DNA of 64,000 nt from Conchocele bisecta. Taxonomy: Eukaryota > Mollusca > Bivalvia > Lucinida > Thyasiridae. Numbering within the stretch: position 1 is the stretch's first letter; each line of letters opens with the position of its first letter. The DNA lies in NCBI GenBank assembly GCA_029237695.1, contig CM055265.1:77308447-77372446 (forward strand), read 5' to 3'. The notes under the pieces were generated by a model, which was not told the DNA's origin, ran no database searches, and saw nothing but the letters and a program-made list of their open reading frames with translations. Shown here in pieces: positions 42,650-56,346 of this stretch. The position numbers and the translations under genes were made by a program.

Positions 42650-43660
42650 CTGCCCAAAAACGGTGGAAATTTGTTCTTTATATGTTTTAAATAAGTGTAT
42701 GATTGTGTCACTATTCCACCAGTTATAAAACCTTGCATTTCGGGACTGACTATTTAAGTCCCCATCCGATAGGACTAGGCTATCACGAAGGTGTCTTGCC
42801 GAATCGGCCAGTGTCGGGATTGGAACTCAGGACCTTTCGATCCGTAGTCCGATGCTCTACCACTGAGCTATTGCGGCTGACTCTTACGAGTGCCCGCTAT
42901 GCAAATATAATCACTTAGTAATATTTATTGTACTAATAGTGACGCGCGTTGGTATCAATGTTATTTTCATATGCAAATGAGGCATGATATTTTTTAATTA
43001 TTTATACTTATTCAATGCGTTACCTGAAAAAATAATATTACGACAGATTATAAAGAATGATCATTGCTCATCGAAAAATAACTACAGAGAATAAATAGTG
43101 ATGTGCGTTGACATTTTAATGAAACACGATTATCACCCCTGATATAAGTGCGGCAATTTACTTCGGATATAAAATGTATAATAGTGGCAATCAATACGTG
43201 GGGTAATAGTGAATGGATGTTCATTTTGCCAGAAAATGTCTCAGATGATGTCTCTGATATAAAGAACATTTTGTGCGTACTGCGTGGGTATGTATATTTA
43301 AAGGTACATGCCCACGTGCCAGGTTATAATATAGGGAGGCATATTTTGTTTTCGTCCATACATTAGATATAACATTATTCGGGCTAAATGAACAGTCATG
43401 AACCATTTCCGGACGATATAATTGGCATTTTTATACTTCGTATATCAAACATGATGTATTGTCACACTCATATCAGGGGCGATAACCGTGTTTCGTTAAA
43501 ATGTTAACTGACATTACTATTTCTTCTCTGCAATTATGTTTTGATGTGCAATGATCATACTTATTAATCTGTCGAAAATATTATTTGTTCAGGTGATTCA
43601 TTTAATTAGTATAAATAATTAAAAAAAATACCATGCCTCATTTGCTGATGGATAATCATT
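42650..43660. mobile_element. MITE copy C, palindromic, with a nested SINE
   Basis: About 42690-43150 matches copy D. 43470-43650 repeats its inner part (TCGTCATTG-side sequence, ATATCAGGGGCGATAACCG) in inverted orientation, giving a large imperfect palindrome. The left arm is interrupted at 42731-42884 by a SINE. Confidence 0.7.
42731..42884 (-). mobile_element. tRNA-derived SINE
   Basis: On the minus strand, GCTCAGTGGTAGAGC (42854-42868) is an A box with D-arm and AGTTCCAATCC (42818-42828) a B box, as in tRNA genes. The anticodon stem does not pair well and there is no CCA-proximal acceptor complement, so this is a SINE head rather than a functional tRNA. MITE copies A and D lack the insert at this point. 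Confidence 0.65.
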
Positions 43661-45050
43661 CTTACGTGTAGATATGGCTTGTTTCTCGCTTTAAGTATAC
43701 AATTCAAGGATTTATGAGCGTGATACATTGCCAGTTGTATCAGTCGGTGTGATCCAAATAATGTAAATTGATATCTTACATGCATGGTTTAGCCTTACTG
43801 TATTGTAGTTTACGTGTACCTGATATTACAGCTTAGTGCTTCATTCGACTAGAGCATTTCTTAACATGAACTGTGCATGATAAATTGAAGCCGTCGCGGC
43901 AACTTCATGCATTGAAGAGAAGAAGACAATTTTCACCAGGCATAGTATGTGTGATAATTATATGACCATCCATGGGATAATGGCATTGTGTGCATACTGC
44001 CTAGTAGAATGACACTTGTTTATGTAAAGTACTATCAGATAAGGAAATTAGGGTTTATATTTCATTATTTACTCTCAAATCTGACCTAAAGTCATCATGT
44101 GAATACAACTCCAGACAATTCTGGATAACGCATAGCTCTGACATAGCGGCAACAAGCTATCTCTATAGTGATTCAAATACTTTTACTAGTAATACACACT
44201 GCTAAAAGGATCCTAACGCTCTGTTATTTCAAGAAATCCCCACAAATGAATCACCATATATTATTGAGAGCTACATACATGTATGACCAGATGCGACGTT
44301 GACTATTACGATGTATCATTCATCATTTATCATAATCCTGTGCTATTCTGTCCAAGAAACCACACTATACCAAAACACATACCAGTCCTGCATTTTAAAG
44401 GTGTCTGACATTGACTTCTAGGAGGTGAAACAATATGTTTCAAGTAACACATAAACATTTATATATGTAAGGGAATTTGTTTGCAATAGTGAATTTGTTG
44501 TATTTTACAGTGGCTGGTCAACTACAACTACAAGTGCTGTACGTTTAATGCAGAATGTAAAAGAGCTACATGTACCTTCGTAATGCTAACAGAGACAGCA
44601 ACACAAAAACACAACACATGATACATGGCGAACCATGACAACGGGTAACGCGGTATCCAGTCCCACCAAAAACGGAATCGTATACAAACTGACAAATAAT
44701 ACAATAACAACGTTTTGTAATGTTGATAATGCACTGTATTACACATTACGCAAACACGTCTTATTTGGAATTAATAATTCTGTGAACTACTTTCGGCAAG
44801 GGAGAAAATCAATATCACGCGAACTATTTTCATACGAGCCAAGCGGATTGTTCTGTTTATTAGCATGATTCGTATATATAGTTTTAATTTATCTCCTGTG
44901 ATATATAATCATACATTACTTCGTAATGTTATGGGTACTAATACATGTTGTTTCAATAGCGTGTATCTGTAACGGTATCGTTGTAGATGGAGTTGCAAAT
45001 AATTTAATAATTATTACATTCAAATGGTTGCGTAATACTGATAGCACTTC
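43661..45050. other. Host DNA without recognised genes
   Basis: I see no gene or structured repeat beyond AT-rich sequence. Short open frames at 44528-44868 overlap on both strands. Confidence 0.5.
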
Positions 45051-45057
45051 TGTATAA

Positions 45058-45160
45058 ATGGCGCAATGGTCGTGATGTTAAGGTCACCGACTTCTATGAT
45101 ATAATTACCGATTCCCGAAAGGGTCGGGGGTTCAAACCTCGACTTGGTATTTTTTTTTCT
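45058..45160 (+). ncRNA. tRNA-like Pol III sequence (degenerate tRNA or SINE head)
   Basis: TGGTCGTGATGTTAAGGTCA (from 45067) resembles an A box and D-arm of the serine/leucine type, GGTTCAAACC (45129-45138) is a B box, and a T run starts at 45150. The T-arm pairs only partly, and I could not draw a convincing acceptor or anticodon stem. A tRNA-derived repeat is more likely than a working tRNA. Confidence 0.4.
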
Positions 45161-48100
45161 CCATATATATTATTGTTGTGATTTTAATACTTTCACAATT
45201 TTATGATTTTGATAAAAATAGCTATAAATATGTTTTTTTAAGTTTGTGGTACTGTCTATACCATATAATTTTTTTCTGTCCCAAAATCTATTTGTTTGGC
45301 TGTCACAATTAATTAATTAATTTTAGGACAGCAAACATTTGTTTATGAATTTGAAATAATTATTGTTCTCCATATGATCACAACACTGTTCGAACTGCGC
45401 ATTCGACCAGAATTCACTGGCCGCAAACACAGTAGCATTCGGCGTCTATTTATTGTATTATTATTTTTTATTTTATTTGAATTCCGCGTGAGCGCTGAAT
45501 TTTGTGTCAACACCATTTTGTGTCAATTTTCAACACCATTTACGGAAATAAATTACTGATTTTTTAAAACAATATCGGCACAACTAAATACGGTGATATA
45601 ATTTTTGTCAACTTTTCAACACCATTTACGGAAAATATTACTGATTTTCTAAAAACAATATCGGCGAAGGTGTACTGAACTAGCTACTGAACCAACCAGC
45701 CGTCTAATAGATCTGTGTATAATCGAGAGTATAATTGTCATGTTGTCTCCGACAGTGAGGTGTTGCGGCACACATCAAAACGACACGTCAATTTCAAAAC
45801 ATTGCCTAATGGTCAACTGTGTGTGGTGTCATCAGATCAACACCTCGTCACACACGACTGCGCATTATCGACTTGTTTTCCACACAAAGCGACGTGTATT
45901 TATAACTAGATATGTGTAATGTGTCGGGTGCAGCCAAATACCATACATACATTCGTAATTAGTCACAGGTGTAGTCTTAAAATATAATCGATTTCCTTAA
46001 ATTACGTCCGCAAGTTGACAGATATTTCATTGTAATTTGCCGTTATTTATTTCCAAAATTAGCCAAATATTCTGTAAATGGCGTTGAAAGTTGACAATAA
46101 ATTAAGACCAGATCAGTACGTTAAATCGCTATCGACGACAACTGACGATCCGATTAGAGAGTAATACCGTTTACCTGTATCCAATGTTAAATATACATCG
46201 TTATTTTTGTATGACTTTCGTAGTTTTTACCAAGAAATTCAAACCGTTTCCAATTATTGGGGAACATACTCTCATGATTAGCATATCGTTTCAATAAGCG
46301 GGGGCTACTCATGGAGTGGGACCACACTGTCTATTGTTTACACTGGATTAATGGCGACTCCCATGAGGTCTCAGGTAGGTAAATCTCATTTTTCAATAAT
46401 ACGACTGTGGTTTCTTCCTCTTAGTGATGACCATGTTCCAGCCGTTAACACTTATTTAGCAGCATTACTTATGTAGTTAGTCTGAACATTCTGCAGAGAA
46501 ATTTGAATTGGACGTAATCGAGCGTTGTTTAAACTTAGTCCGGTTCATATGCACAGGTCAAAATATGAACTTAAAATGGCGCTTTGTGTGACAGAAATCC
46601 GTACGCGGACGATTAAAAAAAATGTTTTGTTATAAATATCACATATAGCGAAACAGCGGTAGCGTCTACTGTTTTAATAATATGCATACATATTGTAATT
46701 AATGTTTAATAGTGATATACTTATGAATAATATACGATACTATGGTTTATACTCCAGCACTATGTTTTAAGGCTGTGTGATTTGCCTCAATATAAGCCGG
46801 ATTAATTAATACTTATATTCATGTGCTTCATGAGAACATCAATAAATTTAAAATATACAAATATTACTTAAAGGGGTACCGATATGATACATTTTAATAA
46901 TACAAATATTGAAAATACACATTACGATTGCCTACAACATAAGTTATTGATCGAAAATAGTCACTGCATCGTGACCTATGTGACCGCATTACCTATTGCG
47001 CGGGTACCTCACCACACCCACTGTTTACATAGGTAACTGCAGGTATAGTGAGGTACGCTCGCTAATACAATGTTTGCGTAATGCAGTTGCCACAGTGGTA
47101 TTGTTATCTGCAGATATCTGGAGAATCTGAAGAATCTTATCGAAGAAGATCAATTCTGCTGATTAATTAGCAAAGGTTTATGATTTGGGAGCGTGGAGAG
47201 AATGCATTACCATTTATAAGGATTGTCATGCTGACATTAGTGGTAACACATGGTGTGCCCGCTATTTCCGCATACACATATTATTATATGTTCATCAATA
47301 TTGTAGATGTCAGCCATCTTTGATTTTAAAATTATGATTAACTCAACTCTAAATTGCCACATACCATGTAACGAGCGAGGAAATCTCATACAATTTATAT
47401 TTTGACATTATCCGACTACAGAAACATTGCTTTTTTTTCACAGTTTCCAATATGGCGGATCTTGAATTTGAAGGCCTAGACCAAAATATACGCGTTTCAA
47501 TGAGTATTTTGTACCGAAAACTGTAAAAAGACATCTTAATTTTAGTTTTTGTTCGTCGGGTTACAGAGATATTTCATTATATACTTTTCAAAATTGAGTT
47601 GGCGGCCATTTGTAATGTAGCTCCAATTGTCTCAATTTTAAAATACGTTCTGTTAGTTTAATCAATAATGCAAACTGAAGGATAAAATTAGTCACAAATT
47701 CCATGAAAATGACATGCTAATGGGAACTCTCTGCATTGTCAGCAATGGGCTAAATGAGAACGAATTTAATGAAACGTACTGTTTTGGTGGCCATCTTAAA
47801 TTTACCAAAAGTAACTTTGAGAAAAATGGTATCAGTATGTTTGTAAACAATTTCTCCGTCAAAAAATATACTTATTATCAGTATCGCTATTGAAATAGCT
47901 TAAATATCAACAATGATATGACATACAACATATATTCTTGTTTCTTAGGCATCTTTAATTTCAGACATGATTTTTCCTCATTAGTTCGGCATTTTCCGAA
48001 TCCCTATTTATATAGCTACCAAAATAGTTCATCATCAGACGGCTATCAATGCTGTTATAAATCATATACGGGCATTCATACACCCATGTCAATCAGAAAT

Positions 48101-51100
48101 TTTGGATCAATATGAACACTAAATGACCTAAAGAATTACACCTAAAGGTCAACTCTGCAGGGGTACCCACCTCTATCCAACAGCTTACATATCATAGAAG
48201 TTGATCAGCATGGGTACCCATTTATAACAAAAAATGCCATCAAAACTTTATTGGAGGCCTTTTATTTGCCTTGGCGGGCCGTCTACAACCGCTTCAATCA
48301 TTGACTTGAAACTTAATATGCATGTTTACCATCCTCCAAATATTCACTGTGCGCAACACCCATGCTGCCCACATGCCCAAGGTCAAGGTCAAATGTCTTA
48401 GAAGTTTGCGTTAAAGTTTTTGTAAACCGCTTCACTCATTGACTTGAAACTTCATATGTATGTATATATATAATACTCTTATAAATATCACATACGCATA
48501 CTATTGGTACATTGCATATATAAAGAGCAGATCGTATTATCTTATACTATTGGTACGGTTGTACCATATCCAGGGGCATAGCAAACAATTATATTGTGTT
48601 GGTGCAACATGTATGTTTGGAGCCGATGTATGCAACCAAGTACAATTATTGTGGATATATCATAAATTTTGATAAATCATCAACATCTTGCTGATACATG
48701 CAAATTATATGTATTGATATCAAGATGTAACAAAATTGAGGTTTACAGTTACCTGCCTCACTGTGCATGAGCTCTTCATGTAGTTAGCGATGTGGCAATA
48801 TATATGTCCTAGACTCGATACACGTAGCCGCCCAGACAATATGGGTTGTATTGAACCCAGCCACAGTGAGTCACGTCGGTGATTGCATCGTCACCTGATG
48901 TATCAAGGGCATATTGTATTACATCACGAGACTATGTCACGTGAGTTCATTTAATGTTGCATGACGTGACAGAAAATACTGTGATATACAAAAGAGCAGT
49001 CAACCGGTTTCCTGTTTCAGTTTCTAAGTTAACTAATGCATCAGTTTTGATGTATTTACTTAAAATGTATAATGAATATATCGCATTGAATTTCTTAATA
49101 TATGTTATCCCAGTAACAGTGTATGGTATGGTGATTTGTATTGTCACGTTTCTGTTCCTGATGACATTGATTGCAATGTAGAAGGTCGGACAAAGCGGAT
49201 CGGACAAAGCAGGTCACTATTCGTCAATGCGTACGCACGTCAGTCCCTCCATACTTCCACAGTAATCCATTTTTGACAACGTTGCTGAACATATTACTCA
49301 AACCTATCATACATTTATGTCATCCACCCAACTTCCAGCCACCACTTCCGTAAATTAAACACAGCACAAAACCACTCGGCCACCAAGGCCGACATGGCTT
49401 CAGCGGTAAACTGTTGACTTTTATCGATCGGCTAGTGAAGCAATTCCTCTCGGGATTGTAGTAACGTATAAACAACCTTGTGAAATCAGCCTCAAATCAA
49501 ATTTTCAGACGAAATATTTATTAGTTAACAGTTTATTTTCACGTTTTAACAAAATAAATATACTAAACTAGTACTGTTGGTGGTGGCAGAAGACATATGT
49601 AGGCTATGTATACATGGTTTACGTTCCTTCCTGAATCCAAAACCCGTTTTGTCAAACATAAAACGAAAACGATTCGGTAGGCATACTCAGTACTTAACGT
49701 AGTCGGTATTCATCGATTATATAGTCTAGTGTAGAGACACAAGAGCTCACGAATCATACAAAAATCAATAATCAAACTATATGTAAAGTTTCTACTTAGA
49801 TCGAAATCGTCGACTCTCAGTTTCCCAGCTAAGTTTGTCACATACATTGACGTTAGACGTTAAGCGACTCAATTCTGAAACGTCGTCTGCTCCACATGGT
49901 GACGTCAGAAACCAGCATTTCCGACGTAACGTTATTTTGAGCCTAACGTTGGAAATCGCACAGCGGCGCTCATATATTAAACTATATTTGCATGTATTTC
50001 CCATATGATTGGTGATTCAATGTGCATTAATCGAACATATGGCCAATTTAACAGATTTATTTGACTATGTCAATTAAATAATGTGTTTTGTGTCAATATA
50101 TGCTTTACACTACTATCTGACACTATCTAGGGGGTAGTTGTGGTATATTTATATGGGCCGCGCCATACGAAAAGCGGGCTTAATGACAACGTCATGAAAA
50201 GCGGTAAGCGACCGGAAAAACGACGTTTGCAGCGTCGCTGTAAAAGTTCACATTTTGCCCTCCCATTTACGTTTACTGGTGTCAGTTAACATTATGTGTG
50301 AACAGAAAACGGAAAATTATAACTTACTGAAACTTTCATTAATATGAGACGCGATGCCTTGCACCTTAGTACACATATTATGACGTAATGACTTGACGTC
50401 ACGTACTTGTGACGTCACTGAACGTGAATACATGTTTGACGTTATGGTCATGGTGTCGTGACAAAATATTATAGCAAGGATACTTGCATGAGTTCCTCGC
50501 AGCATCAATGACTTAGAAATGCTTCAGGCGCTGTGCATTGTCGCCTAACTGTCGTTCTTTGACATTGTCACTCTTTTTCGTCGGTTATCCTTATAAATTT
50601 AAAATGGTAAACGCATAATTTAACTGGCTACATATCAGCGAAGTATTCACTTACACTGCACCTTGAATCCTAAATAATCTTAAATATGAACAACCTAGTG
50701 TATGCCAACGATATTACCATCTATTATCTTGGTAAATTGAGACACTTTTGAACAATACTATCTAGTACTTAGCGAATGATATGCTATTTAATGCCACTCA
50801 TTTTATCATAAACAGAGGTTGACACGCATCTATATAATGACATATATATCTAGGGTTTGTATTGAATTTGGCAAAACAAATGCATCAAAATCTCTCTAAT
50901 AGATTCAGAATCAGTGATTTCAATGCAGTTCCGTCATTGTGTGTGTATAAGCAATACATAATGCACAAAACACACAATGAGGTCGGTGGAGTTTTATAAA
51001 AGTCTTGAAATTAATTGGAAATTTGATGGTCATAAACTTGCTTTTCGCACGATTTGTAGTATCAAATCATCAGCTTATTACCTGACTGAATACTTATGTA

Positions 51101-52235
51101 TGTCTGAATCAGGCGATGGTAATGCGATCCTCAAGAAAAACACACGGCTACAAGTATAAGGTATCACGCTACCAAATCTGCCCGACGTCGTGTTTTCTTA
51201 CAAAGTTAATGTTATAAGCGGCCTACTTCCTACTTTAAAATATGTCGTCGCATACGAAATGTTAAATAATGTCGCTATTATTCCCCAAAATTATTTCAGA
51301 CAGCAGCAAACAACATGGAAACGCCAACACTCTGCCTTATTTGAAAATTATTCATACGGAATTACGTTATTTGGGCAGAATTATTTTCATACTTTGTCTT
51401 GGCCTAATTAGTCCGGCCATCAGAATGAGATTTTAGCCTGAACCTTGTTTTGAATAACATAGTTTTTTTTGTTGGCGATTTTACATATCCAGACCATCCA
51501 CATTTATAATCCTAGTGATGCCACACTGGCATCCTTGAGCAATTTGAGATATTTGCATAAATCCAAGATGGCCACCAAATAACGATAATAGTTAATGCAT
51601 TCGCCTCTATTTAATACATTTATGTATTTAAAACTGCTAGTTATGTGTATTTTTACTACATTTATATTGTAAATAGATCGTTTCGTATTTTCAGGAAATC
51701 CAAGATGGCCGCCGAATCTCAAAATTTGGCCACATAATTGTTCTCAGATCGCGAACATGTACTACATATTGCCTTTTTTTTGCATGAGATTGGTGCGCAA
51801 ATACATATGCACATACAGTATTCTGCTTTTGAACTCTGTCCTTTACCATTGTACAATCATTGAACAGCTCCAGAAATATGATGGTTGCTTGTATTTCTCG
51901 ATATATACAGCTGGTGTAGATTTTCTGAAATTGGCAATAATTGTTATCGTTACAGTTGCGCATAGGCAAACATGTCCTGAGAAAAGAGGATAGCGTTGTT
52001 AGACGAAAACAATAATTCGTTGCAGCAAAGAGTACGATGATGGTGTTCACGTGGGTCTTGAGCAACTGCTGGAGAATGATGACGTCTGTACAGTACATTG
52101 TCACCGTAGTTGTGTGTCAATTTATACGTCATCACACCACACCACAGGAAGCGTAAATGAAAAGCCACAATAACAACATCCATTCATCCCAACAAAAATA
52201 TCTAAGACGATCTGTGTGAAACGTCCATTCGTCTT
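45161..52235. other. Host DNA without recognised genes
   Basis: A local duplication around 45500-45660 repeats TTTTCAACACCATTTACGGA. Near 48230-48440 is an inverted relative of the 26.5-27.7 kb repeat. 51500-51560 is an inverted relative of about 55300-55400. Otherwise I see only AT-rich non-coding DNA. Confidence 0.5.
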
Positions 52236-54540
52236 TAAGCAGCATTGTGTGTTCTGTGGCAATCATTGCAATTTAAAAAGTAAGACCCCAGAATCCAAAG
52301 CGATGGAGACCGGCTTACCTAGTTCGGCAAAGTGATCAATTACTTAGAGATGCAATAATAGCTAAATGTGACGAGTGCGGGCCCCGATATGAATGGGCGT
52401 TACAAATGCGTCTTCGCGTGGATGGTGCTATCAGTGACCTCTATGCCGCTGATTCACGCTACTACAAGGACTATGAACTGAATTGCATGTCGAGTGCTGT
52501 TAGGCAAACACAAAAGAGGCCGATCCAATTGACCCGACGTTTAAATCTCTAGTTGAAGTTATCAAATCTGATTTGAGTCACGTTTGGAACTCAGTAGAGC
52601 TGTTTGAAGCATATACAGACAAAGGTGGTCGTATTCTGTCTAAACGCCTCTTGTTGTCCCAATTGTCTGCTCGTTTCGGTGATGGCATATTAACTCCGGC
52701 ATTTCCAGGTGTGGCGAGCATGGTGATGCTCAAGAGTAAGACTGTTACTCTTCTAACCCTAGTACCCGAAGAAGACGATGACATCGACATGGCGATTTTG
52801 AAAATCAGCAAACGAGTTGGCAAGGAAACAAACGATATATCCTTGGAAAAGAACTACAATGCCCGGATAGACAAACATATAGCGGAAGAGTATGTGAGCA
52901 ACGCGTTCCATAGCTTGCTCGCAGCCATATTTCCAAAGCTGTGTACCACTATGACTGCATTACCTATTGGTAATATAAATACCAAGTTTGTTGCGTAATC
53001 AGTCGACTAATTTGCAGACTGCTCTTTGAGTTATGGTGAGAGATTCCAAGTCACTGAATACGTTCCAAGTAACATACTCTTATGACGTAATACGGCGCTT
53101 TAAAAGGTCAGCTGCGGTAGCGCAAGACACAGACTGGCTGGCATTCATGATGCAAATGAAGGCTTGGTACAGATAGTAGTTGACAACTTCGATGCTGATA
53201 TTGCCTCTCAAATGGCAAACTGTCTACCCATTCACTTTCTCTTCTAGTAACACAATCGGCGACCGTGCATGAAGATAGGGACGAATCAAATGGAAATTTT
53301 AGTCGCATATCCTAGTCTGAAATGGCGGATGAAATAGCTCACAATGTCAACATTGAACGATATAACGGCGGAAAGAAACCAGAAATGCCAGAAGCAGTCG
53401 CAAAGAAGATAGCTCTACCACTGAAAGTGATTGCACAAGCTGCTGTATCGCGGAAGAGGGCAAATTAGTTGGACCTTACGTATTTAAAGACGTACATTCC
53501 GAGGATAAATGCTCAATGGGTACAACACTCGGGTATCATGGGAACAATTTCACACTGAAACCAGCGACGAAAGCGGCTTACAAGCCACTCATAGATATGT
53601 CACCTACGATCCCGACACAATGATGACATCCTTGGTAGAGGCACAGAGGATGACGGCACAAACAGGTCAGACGTTCACAGTCTTCACAGGAAGCCGACAC
53701 CGTTGTTGTTAGGCAATCGATTATGGCTGTCCATGATAACATTGGCGTATCGGTCTTGTGTGATGACACAGACATGTTTGTGTTACTACTGTACAACTAC
53801 TCCGAGCAGTAATTGACATCTCCATTCCTGGTGAAACCTCCAGTGCATGACAGAGCTGTTGTAGACATTCGGGCAACCTTAGCTAAACATAAAGCCATAT
53901 TACCACGACGTATAGCTGCTCACGCACTATCGGGATTTTGTTGGTATCTGCAAAGGCAAGGTATTGAAGACATTAGGGGCTGGATACTCACTCTCCCTGT
54001 TGTGTGACATAGATGTCGGAATGCCACATGTCATCGAACAAGCAAGTGCATTCATTGTAGCATGCAATGGATAACCGAACTGTGTCACAATGTCTGAAGC
54101 ACGTCTGAAAATGTGGGCTCTAAGAATTGGGACTGGAACAGCATCTGAAGCGTTAAGGAAAGAGGCATTGGGATAACAGCCTGTCCAGCTTGATCCAGTT
54201 CAGTATGGTTGGATGAAAGATGATCAAGCCAAATCCCTTTCATCTACTGTTGTACACAGCAATGTAGAGGTTACGCCTGCAGATATATTGCGTTCATCAA
54301 GTGCTCGTGTGCAACAGACACCCCGTGCAACACTATGAAATGTCGGTGTAGCAATTCGAAGCTTGCATGCACTATATTTTGGGCATGTATGCAACCAACT
54401 GCTGTAATGTTCTCACTAGTTCGGTGGAGTCGGTTGTCGACATATAAGTTGAATGAAGGAGACATAAGACGGTCATTCACATCGAACAAACTATTGCCCG
54501 TGTAATGAAGGTTGAAAGGCTCTTTGAACAACACTCAACT
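52236..54540 (+). pseudogene. Multicopy invertebrate gene with CXC (tesmin-like) domain, decayed
   Basis: The pieces in order are an N-terminal zinc-type CVFCGNHC (52239), a segment CDECGPRYEWALQMR (about 52370), a 142-codon open part (52573-52998, around YTDKGGRILSKRLLLSQLS), further shifted pieces, and a Cys-rich C-terminal motif KCSCATDTPCNTMKCRC (54299) of the tesmin/TSO1 CXC type that binds zinc and DNA. I recall many such copies in invertebrate and fish genomes, suggesting a mobile or selfish origin. Several frameshifts and stops make this copy inactive. No flanking inverted repeats were recognised. Confidence 0.6.
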
Positions 54541-55003
54541 AATATACGACTATAAGTAGCCCTGTAAGGTCCTCATGAATAAATTCTGAACTAAAATTTC
54601 AATATATAGAAATAAGGCCCCACAGAATGGAACTGTTACAAAACTAAGATACAAGACGATACACCACCAGCATATCAATGAGGGATTGCAATACCCATCT
54701 GGTATGCATCGCCCTGTCGCTTGGTTATAGACATTCCGCTGTTGTCATGGTTGTGGTCTGAAGTAGTTCGCGTATATTTCATAGAAATCATGTTGGTATT
54801 AATTAATATTACTTTTGTGTTCTTTGGAGCTTCCGTTGTTTTCTCATTTATGTCTGATGTTGTTCCTGCAAGTCGTTTGGGCATCTGCTAGCTATGGTTG
54901 TGTTGGAAATCTCGACGCACATGCTTTGATGAATACGTTGGCGTCGCCGTATTACGTTTTCTTATATATATATATATAAACATATAGCGAAATAAATATA
55001 TTT
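54541..55003. other. Host non-coding DNA
   Basis: No gene is seen. A TATA dinucleotide tract is at about 54965-54978. Confidence 0.5.
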
Positions 55004-55360
55004 GGCGGCCATCTTGGATTTATGCGAATTATTCCATCTGTCACTTACATCACAAAAGTACCCAAACGATTACTTGTGCCCAGTAACCGCGTTACAAAGT
55101 GTGAACATTCTTAAATATGCCATATAAGTACACATATATGGAATAATACTGAAATTTGGTGGCCATCTTGGATTTATGCAAATGAGTCAATATGTCATTT
55201 ACACATAGACGTCCCCAAATAATTAGTTGTGCCCAATAACTGCTTTACAAAGTTTGAAAATTGGTATATATATTGGTAAGTGCAAATATATGGGATAATA
55301 TTGATATTTGACGGTCATCTTGGATTTATGCAAATATCTCGAATTGCTCAAGGATGCCAG
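55004..55360. repeat. Tandem repeat, about 153-bp period
   Basis: Three diverged units start GGCCATCTTGGATTTATGC-like at 55004, 55158 and 55310. The third continues into sequence that is inverted relative to 51480-51560. Confidence 0.75.
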
Positions 55361-56346
55361 CGTCGCATCATCGGATTCTAAATGTGGATAGCCTAGACAT
55401 ATAAAATCACCAATAAAAACAAGGTTAAGCCCCTGACGGCCGGACTAAATGGGAAACACTTGGAAAGGCTACGAGATATCCAAATTTGGTTGACATGCGA
55501 TAAGAGATGACAAAATTAATATATAGGACTTGTCCGTGTATTTTATCAACACCTCTTGTATACGCCGTTGATACAAGCGTCGTAATGTCAACTTCAATGA
55601 TTTAAAACGTCATATAATTTTTGACCACGCGTCATAAAAATACTTCTAAAATGAAAAATAATTAGGATACATTGATAATTTTGGCGGCATATGGCTTTTA
55701 AAAGATGTACAATTCAGAAATACGCTAAAAAGTAAAAACTGAAAATTTTGTCATTAAACCCGGTTTTCGCATGGCGCGGCTCATATGTATTCAAACTATA
55801 TTTGGGTGGATTTGGGTGGATTTGGGTGCTTCGTGTAACCGTGCCCCGTACCCCACTAGCATTCTCATGAACTTTGCTCGTTAGACGGTATGCCCGCACC
55901 ACTTTTCAATACCCTCCTACTCCGCTGACACATATCACGTGTACTATACGCAATTGGTTTTGGGTCAATCTTTTAAATCAATAATAAAAAAAAAAGATGG
56001 ATGGATGGATGTGCATTCACCTCTCTCCGATAATTACGCCGATTTTCCCCCATTACGCCGCTGTTTCACCTTTATCCAAATAATCGACCATTACGCCATT
56101 TAGTGACGCCGTGCATTTCCATGCCTCCGATAACCGTAGGCTAAATCGATCAGCCAATGGTAACTAGGCTTTGAGATCGATTAACCAATCATAACTCGGG
56201 TTGTGACGGATGCCCAACATATATTTTAGCGATCAGCTAATGATAACTAGGCTTTGTGATCACTTAAACAATATTAACTCGGATTGTGACAGGTAGCAGA
56301 ATCCACCGTTTAGGCCGATTTCGTAAATTAACTACCGATTACGACA
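55361..56346. other. Host non-coding DNA
   Basis: No gene is seen. An ATGG microsatellite is near 55997 and imperfect repeats of TAACTAGGCTTTGTGATC occur at 56160-56290. Confidence 0.5.
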
